NCBI GenBank assembly: GCA_016719785.1
Contig: JADJYJ010000010.1
Coordinates: 62,001 to 126,000, forward strand
Source: Candidatus Amarolinea dominans
GTDB taxonomy: Bacteria; Chloroflexota; Anaerolineae; SSC4; Amarolineaceae
Direction: 5' to 3'
DNA length: 64,000 bases
Shown here piece by piece: positions 25,524 to 33,447 of the stretch (its first letter is position 1; each line of letters starts with the position of its first letter). The position numbers and the translations under genes were made by a program. Under the pieces are notes generated by a model. That model was given only the letters and a program-made list of their open reading frames with translations. It searched no databases and was not told the origin of the DNA.

Positions 25524-26450
25524 TTACATATTGCCAAATGCCCGCACGATACGGGGCACGGCAGGGCCGAGAATCACCGCAAACAACGCGGGAAAAATGC
25601 ACATGACCAATGGGATGAGCATCTTGAGGGGCGCCTTGCGTGCCTGTTCTTCAGCCCACTGGCGTCGTCGCATGCGCATCTGTTCCGACTGAGCGTGCAA
25701 GACGTCGGTGATGGAAACGCCCAGGCTGTCAGCCTGCACCAGGACCGCCACGAAACTTGAAACCTCTGGCACATCGGTGCGGCTGGCCAGGTTGCGCAGG
25801 GCCTCCTGACGGCGGGCGCCCATGCGAATTTCGCCGATCACCCGGCCGAATTCCAGGGCCAGGGCGTTCTGCCAGCGCTGACCCACCTTCATCAGGGCGG
25901 CGTCGAAGCCGAGACCGGCATCAACACAGATCGAGAGCATGTCCAGGGCATCGGGCAGGGCGCGTGTGATTTCGCGCTGCCGAGCCTTGATGGCCCGCTT
26001 CAGCCAGTAGTTGGGCAGATAGGTGCCCATGATGCCGCCGGCAAACGAGAACAGGATGGCCGATATCCCATTCATGCCGCGCCATGATAACAGGAAGAAG
26101 GCAATGACAGCCGCCACCAGCCCGGCCACCAACCGCAGCCCCATGAAGTCAATCAGGGTCAGATTGCGCGGATTACCGGCAACAATCAGGTCGTGCTTCA
26201 GGCGCTCGACATTGCCGGCCGGTGCGAAGCGGCTGGCAGAGGCCAAAATACGCCGCAGTAGCGGCTGCATCACGCGTTCACTAAACGTGGTCTGCAACTC
26301 TAACTGCTCATAGGACTGCGCGGGGTCTTCGAAGGCGGACCGCACGCGCCTGCGCAGCTCGGCCGGCTGTCGCACGTGGTAAATGCCGTACAGAAACAGG
26401 GCGGCGCCCAAGCCAACCAGAACACTCAAGACGAAAGGATTCGATAACAT
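25524..26450 (-). CDS. tadC: Tad inner-membrane platform protein TadC (T2SF domain)
   Basis: 308-aa polytopic type II secretion F-domain protein. Hydrophobic segments flank the conserved cytosolic domain LPDALDMLSICVDAGLGFDA, and KAPLKMLIPLVMCIFPALF is the typical C-terminal helix pair. With TadB it forms the membrane platform for TadA. It starts 12 nt after tadB stops. Confidence 0.92.
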   Translation of the reverse strand: MLSNPFVLSVLVGLGAALFLYGIYHVRQPAELRRRVRSAFEDPAQSYEQLELQTTFSERVMQPLLRRILASASRFAPAGNVERLKHDLIVAGNPRNLTLIDFMGLRLVAGLVAAVIAFFLLSWRGMNGISAILFSFAGGIMGTYLPNYWLKRAIKARQREITRALPDALDMLSICVDAGLGFDAALMKVGQRWQNALALEFGRVIGEIRMGARRQEALRNLASRTDVPEVSSFVAVLVQADSLGVSITDVLHAQSEQMRMRRRQWAEEQARKAPLKMLIPLVMCIFPALFAVILGPAVPRIVRAFGNM

Positions 26451-26462
26451 CGGATAACTCCT

Positions 26463-27422
26463 CTAAAAATCAATACGAATCATCTTGCGCATCAGGATGA
26501 AGCCCATGAAGATCATGATGAGCGCGCCAATCGGAATAAACATCGGCCAACCGGGCTGAAACATCTCGGACATGTAGCCAGGATTGATTACAGAAATAAT
26601 GACGGCCAGAATGAAAGGCATACCGACCAATGCATACCCGGTGTAACGCTGCTGCGTCGTCATGACCTGGATCTCGCCTTTGATACGCACCCGCTCGCGA
26701 ATCGTGTTGCTGATCGTCTCCAAGATCTCCGACAGATTGCCACCCACCTCATGCTGAATGTTGATGGCCGTCACCATCAGGCCCAGGTCATCGCTTTCGA
26801 TACGCTCGACCATGTGGGCGAGTGCCTGGCGCAAGGAAAAGCCAAGCGCAATCTCCTGCACTACGCGCTCGAATTCCTCTGACGAGGGCGATGGCATCTC
26901 ACTGACCACGATATTGATGGCATGCACCAGGCCATAACCGGCTCGTAAAGAACTGACCAGCATCATGATGAGATCCGGCAGTTGATGCGTGAAGTTCTGC
27001 TGACGTTTGCTGTGCGCACTCTTGAGCCGCGAACCGGGGATCATATACGCGACCAGCGCTGCCGCCATGCCAACGGCGAATATGCGGGTTAGCACCCAGC
27101 CGAGCAGGAGCGCGCCGAGCATCAGGCCGGCGGTAATAATGTAGTATTCGCTGGGCGTAATTGCCATGTTGGCCTGGGCTAACTTGTGGGCAATGTTGCC
27201 ACTCAGTCCCAAGCGGTTCATCGCTTTGCCCACCGGTTTGTTCAATTTGCCGCCGATTTTGCCCTGGCTCTCGTCAGGTTCGGGCGCCTCTCCCGCCGAT
27301 GTCGTCAGCGAAAGTAAGCGTGACGTCATCTCTTTATCTGGCTCCATCACCAAGAAGACGCCCATGAACAAGGCGATGACAGCGACCACAATGGCAAGAC
27401 CGAGTGTCAGTGCGACTAACAT
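26463..27422 (-). CDS. tadB: Tad inner-membrane platform protein TadB (T2SF domain)
   Basis: 319-aa type II secretion F-domain protein. QLPDLIMMLVSSLRAGYGLV and the VGGNLSEILETISNTIRER segment are classic TadB. Membrane helices lie at the N-terminus, near 100-140 and at the C-terminus. It follows the CpaE gene by 14 nt; pairing with TadC is the normal arrangement. Confidence 0.92.
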   Translation of the reverse strand: MLVALTLGLAIVVAVIALFMGVFLVMEPDKEMTSRLLSLTTSAGEAPEPDESQGKIGGKLNKPVGKAMNRLGLSGNIAHKLAQANMAITPSEYYIITAGLMLGALLLGWVLTRIFAVGMAAALVAYMIPGSRLKSAHSKRQQNFTHQLPDLIMMLVSSLRAGYGLVHAINIVVSEMPSPSSEEFERVVQEIALGFSLRQALAHMVERIESDDLGLMVTAINIQHEVGGNLSEILETISNTIRERVRIKGEIQVMTTQQRYTGYALVGMPFILAVIISVINPGYMSEMFQPGWPMFIPIGALIMIFMGFILMRKMIRIDF

Positions 27423-27436
27423 AGGTCATCTCTCCC

Positions 27437-28762
27437 TTATTTACTGCTGCTCCAACCGACCATGTTGACCTTGCTGGCGCCAGGCTGAACCGCAGCCGTG
27501 CTGATACCAGCGCCGGGCATGCGTAAGTTGGACAAACGCCCAAGCAAGCCGTCCGATTTCTGCGCTGCCTGCTTCGTCGGCTCTCCTCCCATGATGCGCC
27601 GGGCCAGTTCGATCAGCGCCGCAGCCACCAGGCTGCGTTTGTCGCTCATCGCCAGGGGCACGCCCCGGTTGATCGAGTAGGTCACCAGGGCCGCATCATC
27701 GGGAATGGTCAGCGCCACTTTAGTGCGCAGATGCGCCTCCACATCTGCCAGCGGAATCCCCCCCTTGTTGTTGGCACGGTTGAGCACCAACTGCATCTTT
27801 GCATCCGAATAGCCCCAACTACGCCCCGAATCCAGAAACAGGCTGGTGCGCAACAGGGAGGGAATCTCCGGCGTAGTGACGACCAACAGCATGTCAGCCA
27901 TGTCGAGCATGACCAGCGTGGTGCGGTCGAGGGCCGGCCCGGTATCCACCACGATGTATTCGCACATCTGCTGCAATTGCGTGAGCACCTGTTCCATATG
28001 ATAAGGCTCTACCACCTCCAGCCCGTTGAACTGCGAGGCCGGCAGCAGCACGCGTAATCCGGCAGGGTGCGTGGTCAGGATGGCATCCATCACGTCACGA
28101 TCCAGCTCACCGCCGCGGGCCAGCAGGTCGGCCAGGGTGTGCAAAGGCCGCAGGTTCAGCACGCTGCCGATGTCACCGGCGCCCAGGTGCCCGTCCACCA
28201 CGACCACGCCTGCGTTATGTTTACCCAGGGCATCCTGCAGAGCCACAGCCAGGTTGCTGGCAACCATCGTGCGGCCCACGCCGCCTTTGAGGCCGGCCAC
28301 GGTAATGATCTTGGCCTTGTGCTGTGGGGCAAAGGCCGGCGCGTGACTGACCGACAAGGCTTGACGTGACGCTTCCAGCTCGAAAATCTGACGCACGGTA
28401 GCCATGAGTTCTGCAGCGCTAAAGGGCTGCATCAGGAAGCCGCGCGCACCGGCCAGCATGGACAAGCGAACTTCATCAACTGCATGGCTCGAGGTCAGCA
28501 CGACCACGGCCACCGAGGGTAGCGCGGTGACCAGCGCACGGGTGACGCTCGAAGGCGTTGCTTCGGGCACAGTGTCGTCTATGAGCGCAACATGAATCTG
28601 CGCTTGTTCAGCCAGTTTGATGGCCTGGTCAGGTCGAGTGACCACGCCCACAACCTGGACATCCTCTACCCCGGTAAACGCGTCCGTGATCTCAACAGCA
28701 TGGTTGGTGCGGCCGCTGACGACCAGCACACGGATAGCTTTGTACGAACGCGACACCATCAT
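27437..28762 (-). CDS. cpaE: Pilus assembly protein CpaE/TadZ (receiver-like domain + MinD-like ATPase)
   Basis: 441 aa. The N-terminal receiver-like domain (about 8-130) keeps an acidic LIDD stretch but has Gln where receivers have the conserved Lys (FLMQPFS), so it is probably not phosphorylated normally. The ATPase domain starts ITVAGLKGGVGRTMVASNLA (deviant Walker A). CpaE proteins localise the Tad machine. AGGAG lies five nt before the ATG. A Gly/Ala/Ser-rich C-terminal tail follows the ATPase. Confidence 0.9.
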   Translation of the reverse strand: MMVSRSYKAIRVLVVSGRTNHAVEITDAFTGVEDVQVVGVVTRPDQAIKLAEQAQIHVALIDDTVPEATPSSVTRALVTALPSVAVVVLTSSHAVDEVRLSMLAGARGFLMQPFSAAELMATVRQIFELEASRQALSVSHAPAFAPQHKAKIITVAGLKGGVGRTMVASNLAVALQDALGKHNAGVVVVDGHLGAGDIGSVLNLRPLHTLADLLARGGELDRDVMDAILTTHPAGLRVLLPASQFNGLEVVEPYHMEQVLTQLQQMCEYIVVDTGPALDRTTLVMLDMADMLLVVTTPEIPSLLRTSLFLDSGRSWGYSDAKMQLVLNRANNKGGIPLADVEAHLRTKVALTIPDDAALVTYSINRGVPLAMSDKRSLVAAALIELARRIMGGEPTKQAAQKSDGLLGRLSNLRMPGAGISTAAVQPGASKVNMVGWSSSK

Positions 28763-28851
28763 GTCAGCTCCTCACAGAAAAGGCATTCCCTGACGAAATC
28801 TGCCTTGCGCCTGCAAAACCGGGCATTGTCAAGCGACTGGCCCAGAATCCA

Positions 28852-29670
28852 CTAGCGACTGGCAGCCGTGTCAGCACTTTGCTGTGTTGCCGGGATCTGG
28901 AAGTGGTACTTGTCCACCAGATAAGGCAAGTCCACAGGCTCGGTACGCGCAAATTCATCGCTATTGTTAGCCCGCAGAACAATATCAATGATACCGCCGC
29001 TGTCCTTCAGATACTTCAGGACCAGGGCATCCTGCGGGTCAAGCGCAAAAAGCAGGGCTTGAACCGAGCCGCTTTCCTTGCCGCTGCCATCAGGAGAAAC
29101 GGTCGCGCCCTGGGGAATGTCAATCTGCGGCATGACGATGGCCGTGATGGTCAGATTCTGTAAGGAACTGATCGTTGCCAACTGGCCGCTACTGGCGCTA
29201 TCCCCCACGTTCACGCTGACCAGGAGGTCAACCTTGTCGCCAGCCTTGAGCAGACCGAGCTTGCTCATCAGATCAAGCGGGGGGAGCGCCATCACCACCT
29301 TGCCCGCTGGAATCGTGAAGGCCAGGTTGGTCGCCACGGTAACATCGGGCGTCACCAACCGCAGGCTCTGCACCACCTCGCCGGTGATCATCTGCACGGT
29401 GGTGATCTTGTCCAGGGCGTCGTTAATGTCGCGCACGGCGCCTGCGGGCAGGAATTGATCCGGCATTTCCCGAACCTCAAGGTCGTCGGCAGTGAGCACC
29501 GTGTTGGCGGGTACGTCACGCGCCGCGACGACGGCCTGCGAAACAGGCACATCCTGCAGAAGAGCCTGGTTTACTGTGGCCTGCGCAAGGGTACGAAATG
29601 TCATAAAGCCAGCAAATAAAGCGACCAGAATACCAGTCACTAACCAGAACCAGCCAGCACGTTGTCGCAT
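28852..29670 (-). CDS. cpaB: Flp pilus assembly protein CpaB/RcpC
   Basis: 272 aa. One N-terminal membrane helix (FWLVTGILVALFAGFMTF), then an SAF domain (VVAARDVPANTVLTADDLEV) and a C-terminal domain ending in a polar tail. In diderms CpaB works with the secretin; here, with no secretin gene visible, it may act in the cell wall. The gap to cpaE is 89 nt. Confidence 0.9.
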   Translation of the reverse strand: MRQRAGWFWLVTGILVALFAGFMTFRTLAQATVNQALLQDVPVSQAVVAARDVPANTVLTADDLEVREMPDQFLPAGAVRDINDALDKITTVQMITGEVVQSLRLVTPDVTVATNLAFTIPAGKVVMALPPLDLMSKLGLLKAGDKVDLLVSVNVGDSASSGQLATISSLQNLTITAIVMPQIDIPQGATVSPDGSGKESGSVQALLFALDPQDALVLKYLKDSGGIIDIVLRANNSDEFARTEPVDLPYLVDKYHFQIPATQQSADTAASR

Positions 29671-29703
29671 AATGAATCGCTCCTTCTAACCGTCTTGTCA
29701 GCG

Positions 29704-30375
29704 CTACCAGACGAACGGGAGCAGGCGCCAATGCACCTGCTGTGCGTAAGCCTGATAACCGCTGATAATGCGCTCTTCACGCAAGATGCGCACCACCGTG
29801 ATCGCGGTTATCATGATCACGGCTAGTCCATTCATGATCGAAAGATTGGCACACAGAAAACCCAGGTAGAACAGGGTTTCGCATGCATACAGCGGGTGGC
29901 GAATCACGGCATAGAACCCATGCCTGACGACGCCGCGATCAGCCGGGGCAATTCCGAAACTGCGCCCCAGGAACCCCAGGGCCACGATCATGCCGGCCAG
30001 GCTGAGCACCTGGACAACCACGCCGGCGATGGGCCAACCGGTTGCTGCGGGCCGCAGACCGAACATGGGTAAAAAGACGCCGAACAAGGCCAGGCCATTT
30101 TCCCACCAGGTCGGCGTCCGCCGTGCGGCGCGCCGGCGCAAGAAGCTGACGGCAACCAGGGTGTAGAAAATGAACAGCCCAAGCCCGGCCAGGCTGCGTT
30201 CCTGGCGCAGGCCCCACAGGTAGCCGCCGGCCACCAGCGCCCACACCACCGCCACCATCAGATCCAGCGCCCGCTCTGAGGCTGACTTGGGGCCGTTTTC
30301 TGTTTCGTTTGGATCCACGTTTTGCACGTTTTGCACGGTATTGCTCAACTCCTGGCGCCAAGAGGCGGAGGTCAT
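29704..30375 (-). CDS. Isoprenylcysteine carboxyl methyltransferase-like membrane protein
   Basis: 223-aa polytopic protein of the ICMT/PEMT-like family. The C-terminal half has the signature GRSFGIAPADRGVVRHGFYA followed by VIRHPLYACETLFYLGF, i.e. the RHPxYxxE SAM-binding pattern. Substrate unknown. The ATG at 30375 has GGAGG eight nt upstream; the further-upstream frame overlaps tadG. It sits within the Tad operon between tadG and cpaB, which raises the possibility of modifying a pilus component. Confidence 0.8.
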   Translation of the reverse strand: MTSASWRQELSNTVQNVQNVDPNETENGPKSASERALDLMVAVVWALVAGGYLWGLRQERSLAGLGLFIFYTLVAVSFLRRRAARRTPTWWENGLALFGVFLPMFGLRPAATGWPIAGVVVQVLSLAGMIVALGFLGRSFGIAPADRGVVRHGFYAVIRHPLYACETLFYLGFLCANLSIMNGLAVIMITAITVVRILREERIISGYQAYAQQVHWRLLPFVW

Positions 30376-30407
30376 GCGCAGGCCTCCGCCCTTGCCGCGA
30401 CGGCGCC

Positions 30408-31346
30408 CTATTGACTCAGATTGATCGTGACCATACAGGTCAAGCACTGCGTGAAACCACCGTTGCCTGGCATGACCAGGCCCGCGAAGCGACCACGGAC
30501 GGTTTTGGGGTTTCCGGTCAGGCTGAAACTGGTCATGATGAACTGGGCGAACCCGCTGATGCGGTACATGGCATTGCTGCCGCTGCCGGTGACCTGATCG
30601 TACATGGGCACGATCACCGGCCGGTTCAGCCAGTAGGAGAGGGCGTCACGCACCTGGGAACTGGACTTGACGCCGGTCATCGAATGCACCCAATCACCGA
30701 TGTTGCGAACCCCGGACGACGCAGGGTTCGAGATGTAGTTGACCAGGACCGGGGTACTCGGCGAGCCGCCGTCCCAGTTGACCCAGCCAAATCCGCCAGG
30801 CGCGTTCTGCACATTGTCCCACATGTTGTACTCTTGGCCGAAGACGAAATTCTGCTCGTATGGAATGATGGGGAGCATGTTGCCAATACCGTTCACCGGT
30901 TGCACGCGTGCGCGCGCGGTGGCCGTGGCGGTCATCTGGTTGATGCCAACAATGCGAGCAAAGAACGTGTCGAAGGTCACGTTGGCTGTCACCTCGATGT
31001 TGGTGAGGTTGATACTCAGGTTGGTCAACACATCGGTTTGCGTTTCGCTTAACTGACGCCATGAGAACGAAGAGGCACCGTTGGCACTGGTAAAGCGAGA
31101 CACTTCGGAGTTGACATTGCTCTGCAGGGCGAAAGCCCGTGCGCCTGCGACGGCCGCCGCGTCGGCGGCGTTTTGCATCTGACGCCGCTGCGCATAGGCG
31201 TAGCCACCGTCAATCGCCAGCGCAATCACCCCCAGCAGCGCTGGCAGCAGCAGCGCGATCAAAACAAGCGACTGTCCTGACTGGCGTCCTTTGTGCAGGC
31301 GGGGGTGTACCAGGTCACGCCGTTGGGCGATCCATTTGCAAATCAT
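30408..31346 (-). CDS. TadG-like pilus assembly protein
   Basis: 312 aa. The N-terminal TadE/TadG hydrophobic segment (GQSLVLIALLLPALLGVIAL) is followed by AIDGGYAYAQRRQMQNAADA, the standard TadG/DUF2134 signature, then a secreted domain with a late CLTC pair. The ATG at 31346 has GGAG eight nt upstream. Unlike most genes of the operon it is separated from its upstream neighbour by nearly 390 nt, filled by a 13-bp minisatellite. Confidence 0.85.
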   Translation of the reverse strand: MICKWIAQRRDLVHPRLHKGRQSGQSLVLIALLLPALLGVIALAIDGGYAYAQRRQMQNAADAAAVAGARAFALQSNVNSEVSRFTSANGASSFSWRQLSETQTDVLTNLSINLTNIEVTANVTFDTFFARIVGINQMTATATARARVQPVNGIGNMLPIIPYEQNFVFGQEYNMWDNVQNAPGGFGWVNWDGGSPSTPVLVNYISNPASSGVRNIGDWVHSMTGVKSSSQVRDALSYWLNRPVIVPMYDQVTGSGSNAMYRISGFAQFIMTSFSLTGNPKTVRGRFAGLVMPGNGGFTQCLTCMVTINLSQ

Positions 31347-31445
31347 CCTTCTGTCTCCATTCTGTTGCCTCTCTCTCTTGCCTTTCTCTCTGCCCTCTTT
31401 CATGTCCTTCATTGAAGAAGTAGGGCTTCCTATTACTCAACGGGG

Positions 31446-31662
31446 GGCTTCTACGGGAGGCTTCTACGGGAGGCTTCCACGGGGGGCTTCCACGGGGGGC
31501 TTCAACGGGAGGCTTCCACGGGGGGCTTCAACGGGAGGCTTCCACGGGGGGCTTCTACGGGAGGCTTCTACGGGAGGCTTCTACGGGAGGCTTCTACGGG
31601 AGGCTTCTACGGGAGGCTTCTACGGGAGGCTTCTACGGGAGGCTTCCACGGGGGGCTTCCAC
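31446..31662. repeat. 13-bp minisatellite (about 16.7 copies)
   Basis: Tandem units GGCTTCTACGGGA with variants at two positions (TAC/CAC/AAC and GGGA/GGGG). The central seven copies (31550-31640) are identical. It occupies the leader between tadE2 and tadG. The plus-strand open frame through it is a by-product of 39-nt periodicity, not a gene. Confidence 0.95.
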
Positions 31663-31734
31663 ATTGAAAATCGCCGCTGCCCCGATCCTCAAGCCTTGAG
31701 TGTGAGCCGGGGATCCTGCCAGCTCGCTCCTAAG

Positions 31735-32154
31735 TCAGCGTTCGATCAACATGCGCGCCGTATTACTGAGCTGGATAAAGCCGCTTCCTCCAATGACTTG
31801 ACTGATCATGGGAGTCACCGGGCGAAACTGGTACGTCACCTGCACGTCCACCTGCGACGTATTCGGGAGGCTGCGCGTGACGGTGAGCAGGCTCGGGTTG
31901 AGGCCCACGGCGTGGCTGCGTGCCGTATTGACGATACCGGTTGTGTCGTTGGGGGAGATGACCGCATAACGCGCCCCCTCCTGCGCCGCCTCTGCCACCA
32001 CACCGAAGGCGTAAATGGCGCGGCCCATATCAAGGAACGCCATCAGCAGCAGCATGACAAATCCCACAGATAACGCAAACTCGATCGTGCTCTGGCCATG
32101 TTCTGACCGCCGAGGATGCATCTCCGGAAACAACGGCTGCCCTGGTTGCGACAT
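31735..32154 (-). CDS. TadE-like pseudopilin (second copy)
   Basis: 139 aa with a short cytosolic head, GQSTIEFALSVGFVMLLLMA (TadE motif with the Glu that follows the processing site), and a DMGRAIYAFGVVAEAAQEGARYA helix. AAGGA lies ten nt upstream of the chosen ATG. It follows the first TadE-like gene by 27 nt. TadE-type pseudopilins are processed by prepilin peptidase and support Flp pilus assembly. Confidence 0.85.
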   Translation of the reverse strand: MSQPGQPLFPEMHPRRSEHGQSTIEFALSVGFVMLLLMAFLDMGRAIYAFGVVAEAAQEGARYAVISPNDTTGIVNTARSHAVGLNPSLLTVTRSLPNTSQVDVQVTYQFRPVTPMISQVIGGSGFIQLSNTARMLIER

Positions 32155-32181
32155 GTGGTGATCCTTTCTTGTTAGTATCAC

Positions 32182-32577
32182 TTACAGGATAACCATACTT
32201 ACGCCGCGTTGCAATAGTACCGGTTGCCCGCTAAAGATCATCGCGCCCAAGAGAGGAAAGCTGTAGGTCAGCGTGACCCGCACTTCGCGGGTTCCGTAGT
32301 TTGTGCTGATCTGCACCTGGGTCAAGGATGTGCTCAGGCCCCCTCGCTGCATCTCGCTCAGGGCGGCAGTGGTGATGCCGGCGGTGTCACTCGGCGTGAC
32401 GGCGCCCACACGCGCCGCTTCGCGAGCAGCATTGGTCATGACGATGTAGGCATTGAAGGCGCGCCCCATGTCGAACAGGATGCCGAGCATCAGGATCAAC
32501 ATGGGCAACAGCAGGCCCAGTTCAACCAGGTTTTGTCCGGCCTGGCGCCGGTGGGCAAGGGTTTGGTGTGACTGCAT
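32182..32577 (-). CDS. TadE-like pseudopilin (first copy)
   Basis: 131 aa with GQNLVELGLLLPMLILMLGI and the FDMGRAFNAYIVMTNAAREAAR pattern of TadE proteins. It is similar in plan but clearly divergent from its neighbour, so the pair is probably a heteromer rather than a recent duplication. It lies downstream of the pilin genes, beyond a strong hairpin. Confidence 0.85.
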   Translation of the reverse strand: MQSHQTLAHRRQAGQNLVELGLLLPMLILMLGILFDMGRAFNAYIVMTNAAREAARVGAVTPSDTAGITTAALSEMQRGGLSTSLTQVQISTNYGTREVRVTLTYSFPLLGAMIFSGQPVLLQRGVSMVIL

Positions 32578-32626
32578 TTTTCACTCCTTCACGTTCATAT
32601 GACGCAAGCTGCCACGCGCAGAAACG

Positions 32627-32664
32627 CAGAGCGGGGCTTAACTTATCGGTTAAGCCCCGCTCTG
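32627..32664 (-). terminator. Strong hairpin between pilin and tadE genes
   Basis: A 16-bp perfect stem with a TTATCG loop, 79 nt after the stop of the proximal pilin gene. Only a short T stretch follows on the minus strand, so it is a partial terminator or a 3'-stabilising structure. Either would let pilin mRNA exceed assembly-gene mRNA. Confidence 0.7.
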
Positions 32665-32742
32665 TTCATGATTTACCGCCTCAGTGCCGTAGGCCAATGC
32701 CGGGCTTCACTGACAGCGACTCTCACGGCTCGACTTGGGAGA

Positions 32743-32904
32743 TTAGATAGCGCCAGAGATGCTGCTGAGAATGCTATTGAGGCTGCCACCCAGGGCGGTC
32801 AGCGCAGCGATGACGACGATGGCGACCAGGGCGATAATCAGACCGTACTCGGCCAGGTCCTGCCCTTCTTCACGGTTCAACAGAGCGACCAGATAGTTCA
32901 ACAT
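32743..32904 (-). CDS. flp: Flp-type prepilin (copy 1)
   Basis: 53-aa type IVb prepilin. A short leader ends in REEG and is followed by QDLAEYGLIIALVAIVVIA, matching the Gly / Glu5-Tyr6 cleavage rule of Flp prepilins. The mature pilin is about 38 aa. The ATG at 32904 has AAAGGA nine nt upstream. Nearly identical to the other pilin through the leader and helix; they differ at residues 2-3 and near the C-terminus. Confidence 0.93.
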   Translation of the reverse strand: MLNYLVALLNREEGQDLAEYGLIIALVAIVVIAALTALGGSLNSILSSISGAI

Positions 32905-33066
32905 GATGCATTTTCCTTTCATGAGCACACAAGAAACAGATTAAAACGATTAATGATCGAGATCGGGCGTGATTTGTGCGGGCGTTAACCGCTGCGGGGA
33001 GAGTGGCCTGCGGAGACTGCGCAACTTCTGCAGGCGGCCAATTTTCAGGGTTTGAGTTAGCTTGAG

Positions 33067-33228
33067 TTAGATGGACCCAGAGATGCTGGTGAGAATGGTG
33101 TTGAGGCTGCCACCCAGGGCGGTCAGCGCAGCGATGACGACGATGGCGACCAGGGCGATAATCAGACCGTACTCGGCCAGGTCCTGCCCTTCTTCACGGT
33201 TCAACAGAGCGACCAGATAAGTAAACAT
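33067..33228 (-). CDS. flp: Flp-type prepilin (copy 2)
   Basis: 53-aa type IVb prepilin with the same REEG / QDLAEYGL processing site. AAGGAG lies six nt before the ATG. It is the promoter-proximal gene of the pilus cluster, behind a TTGAGA/TACACT promoter with a leader of about 100 nt. The central 115 nt or so are identical to copy 1, a sign of recent duplication or gene conversion. Confidence 0.93.
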   Translation of the reverse strand: MFTYLVALLNREEGQDLAEYGLIIALVAIVVIAALTALGGSLNTILTSISGSI

Positions 33229-33334
33229 TTCGATCTCCTTATGAATGAATGATGGCTGAGCCATTCGTTTGGGTCAAGGTTCACGGCACTCACTGCCCTG
33301 ACTTCCTTGACTTCCTTCGTACTTGATTGGCTCT

Positions 33335-33363
33335 AGTGTAGTCCCGATGATGGCGAATCTCAA
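33335..33363 (-). promoter_or_regulatory. Candidate promoter of the Flp/Tad operon
   Basis: Minus strand TTGAGA, 17-bp spacer, TACACT; predicted start near 33328. Confidence 0.45.
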
Positions 33364-33447
33364 TGGTACCCGCGACCCAATCGCAATGATTTTTCCTGGT
33401 ACAGATGTACTACTCTGCCTGTATCGTGCGGAAGGCAGCGCACCGAG

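Noticed and set aside
31446..31662. CRISPR array
   Set aside because: Units are contiguous 13-bp repeats with no spacers and no cas genes nearby.
31291..32073. Plus-strand frame with a 13-residue repeat (GGFYGRLLREAST)
   Set aside because: Product of the 13-bp minisatellite read in a frame of period 39; no ribosome-binding site, and it runs into the antisense of tadE.
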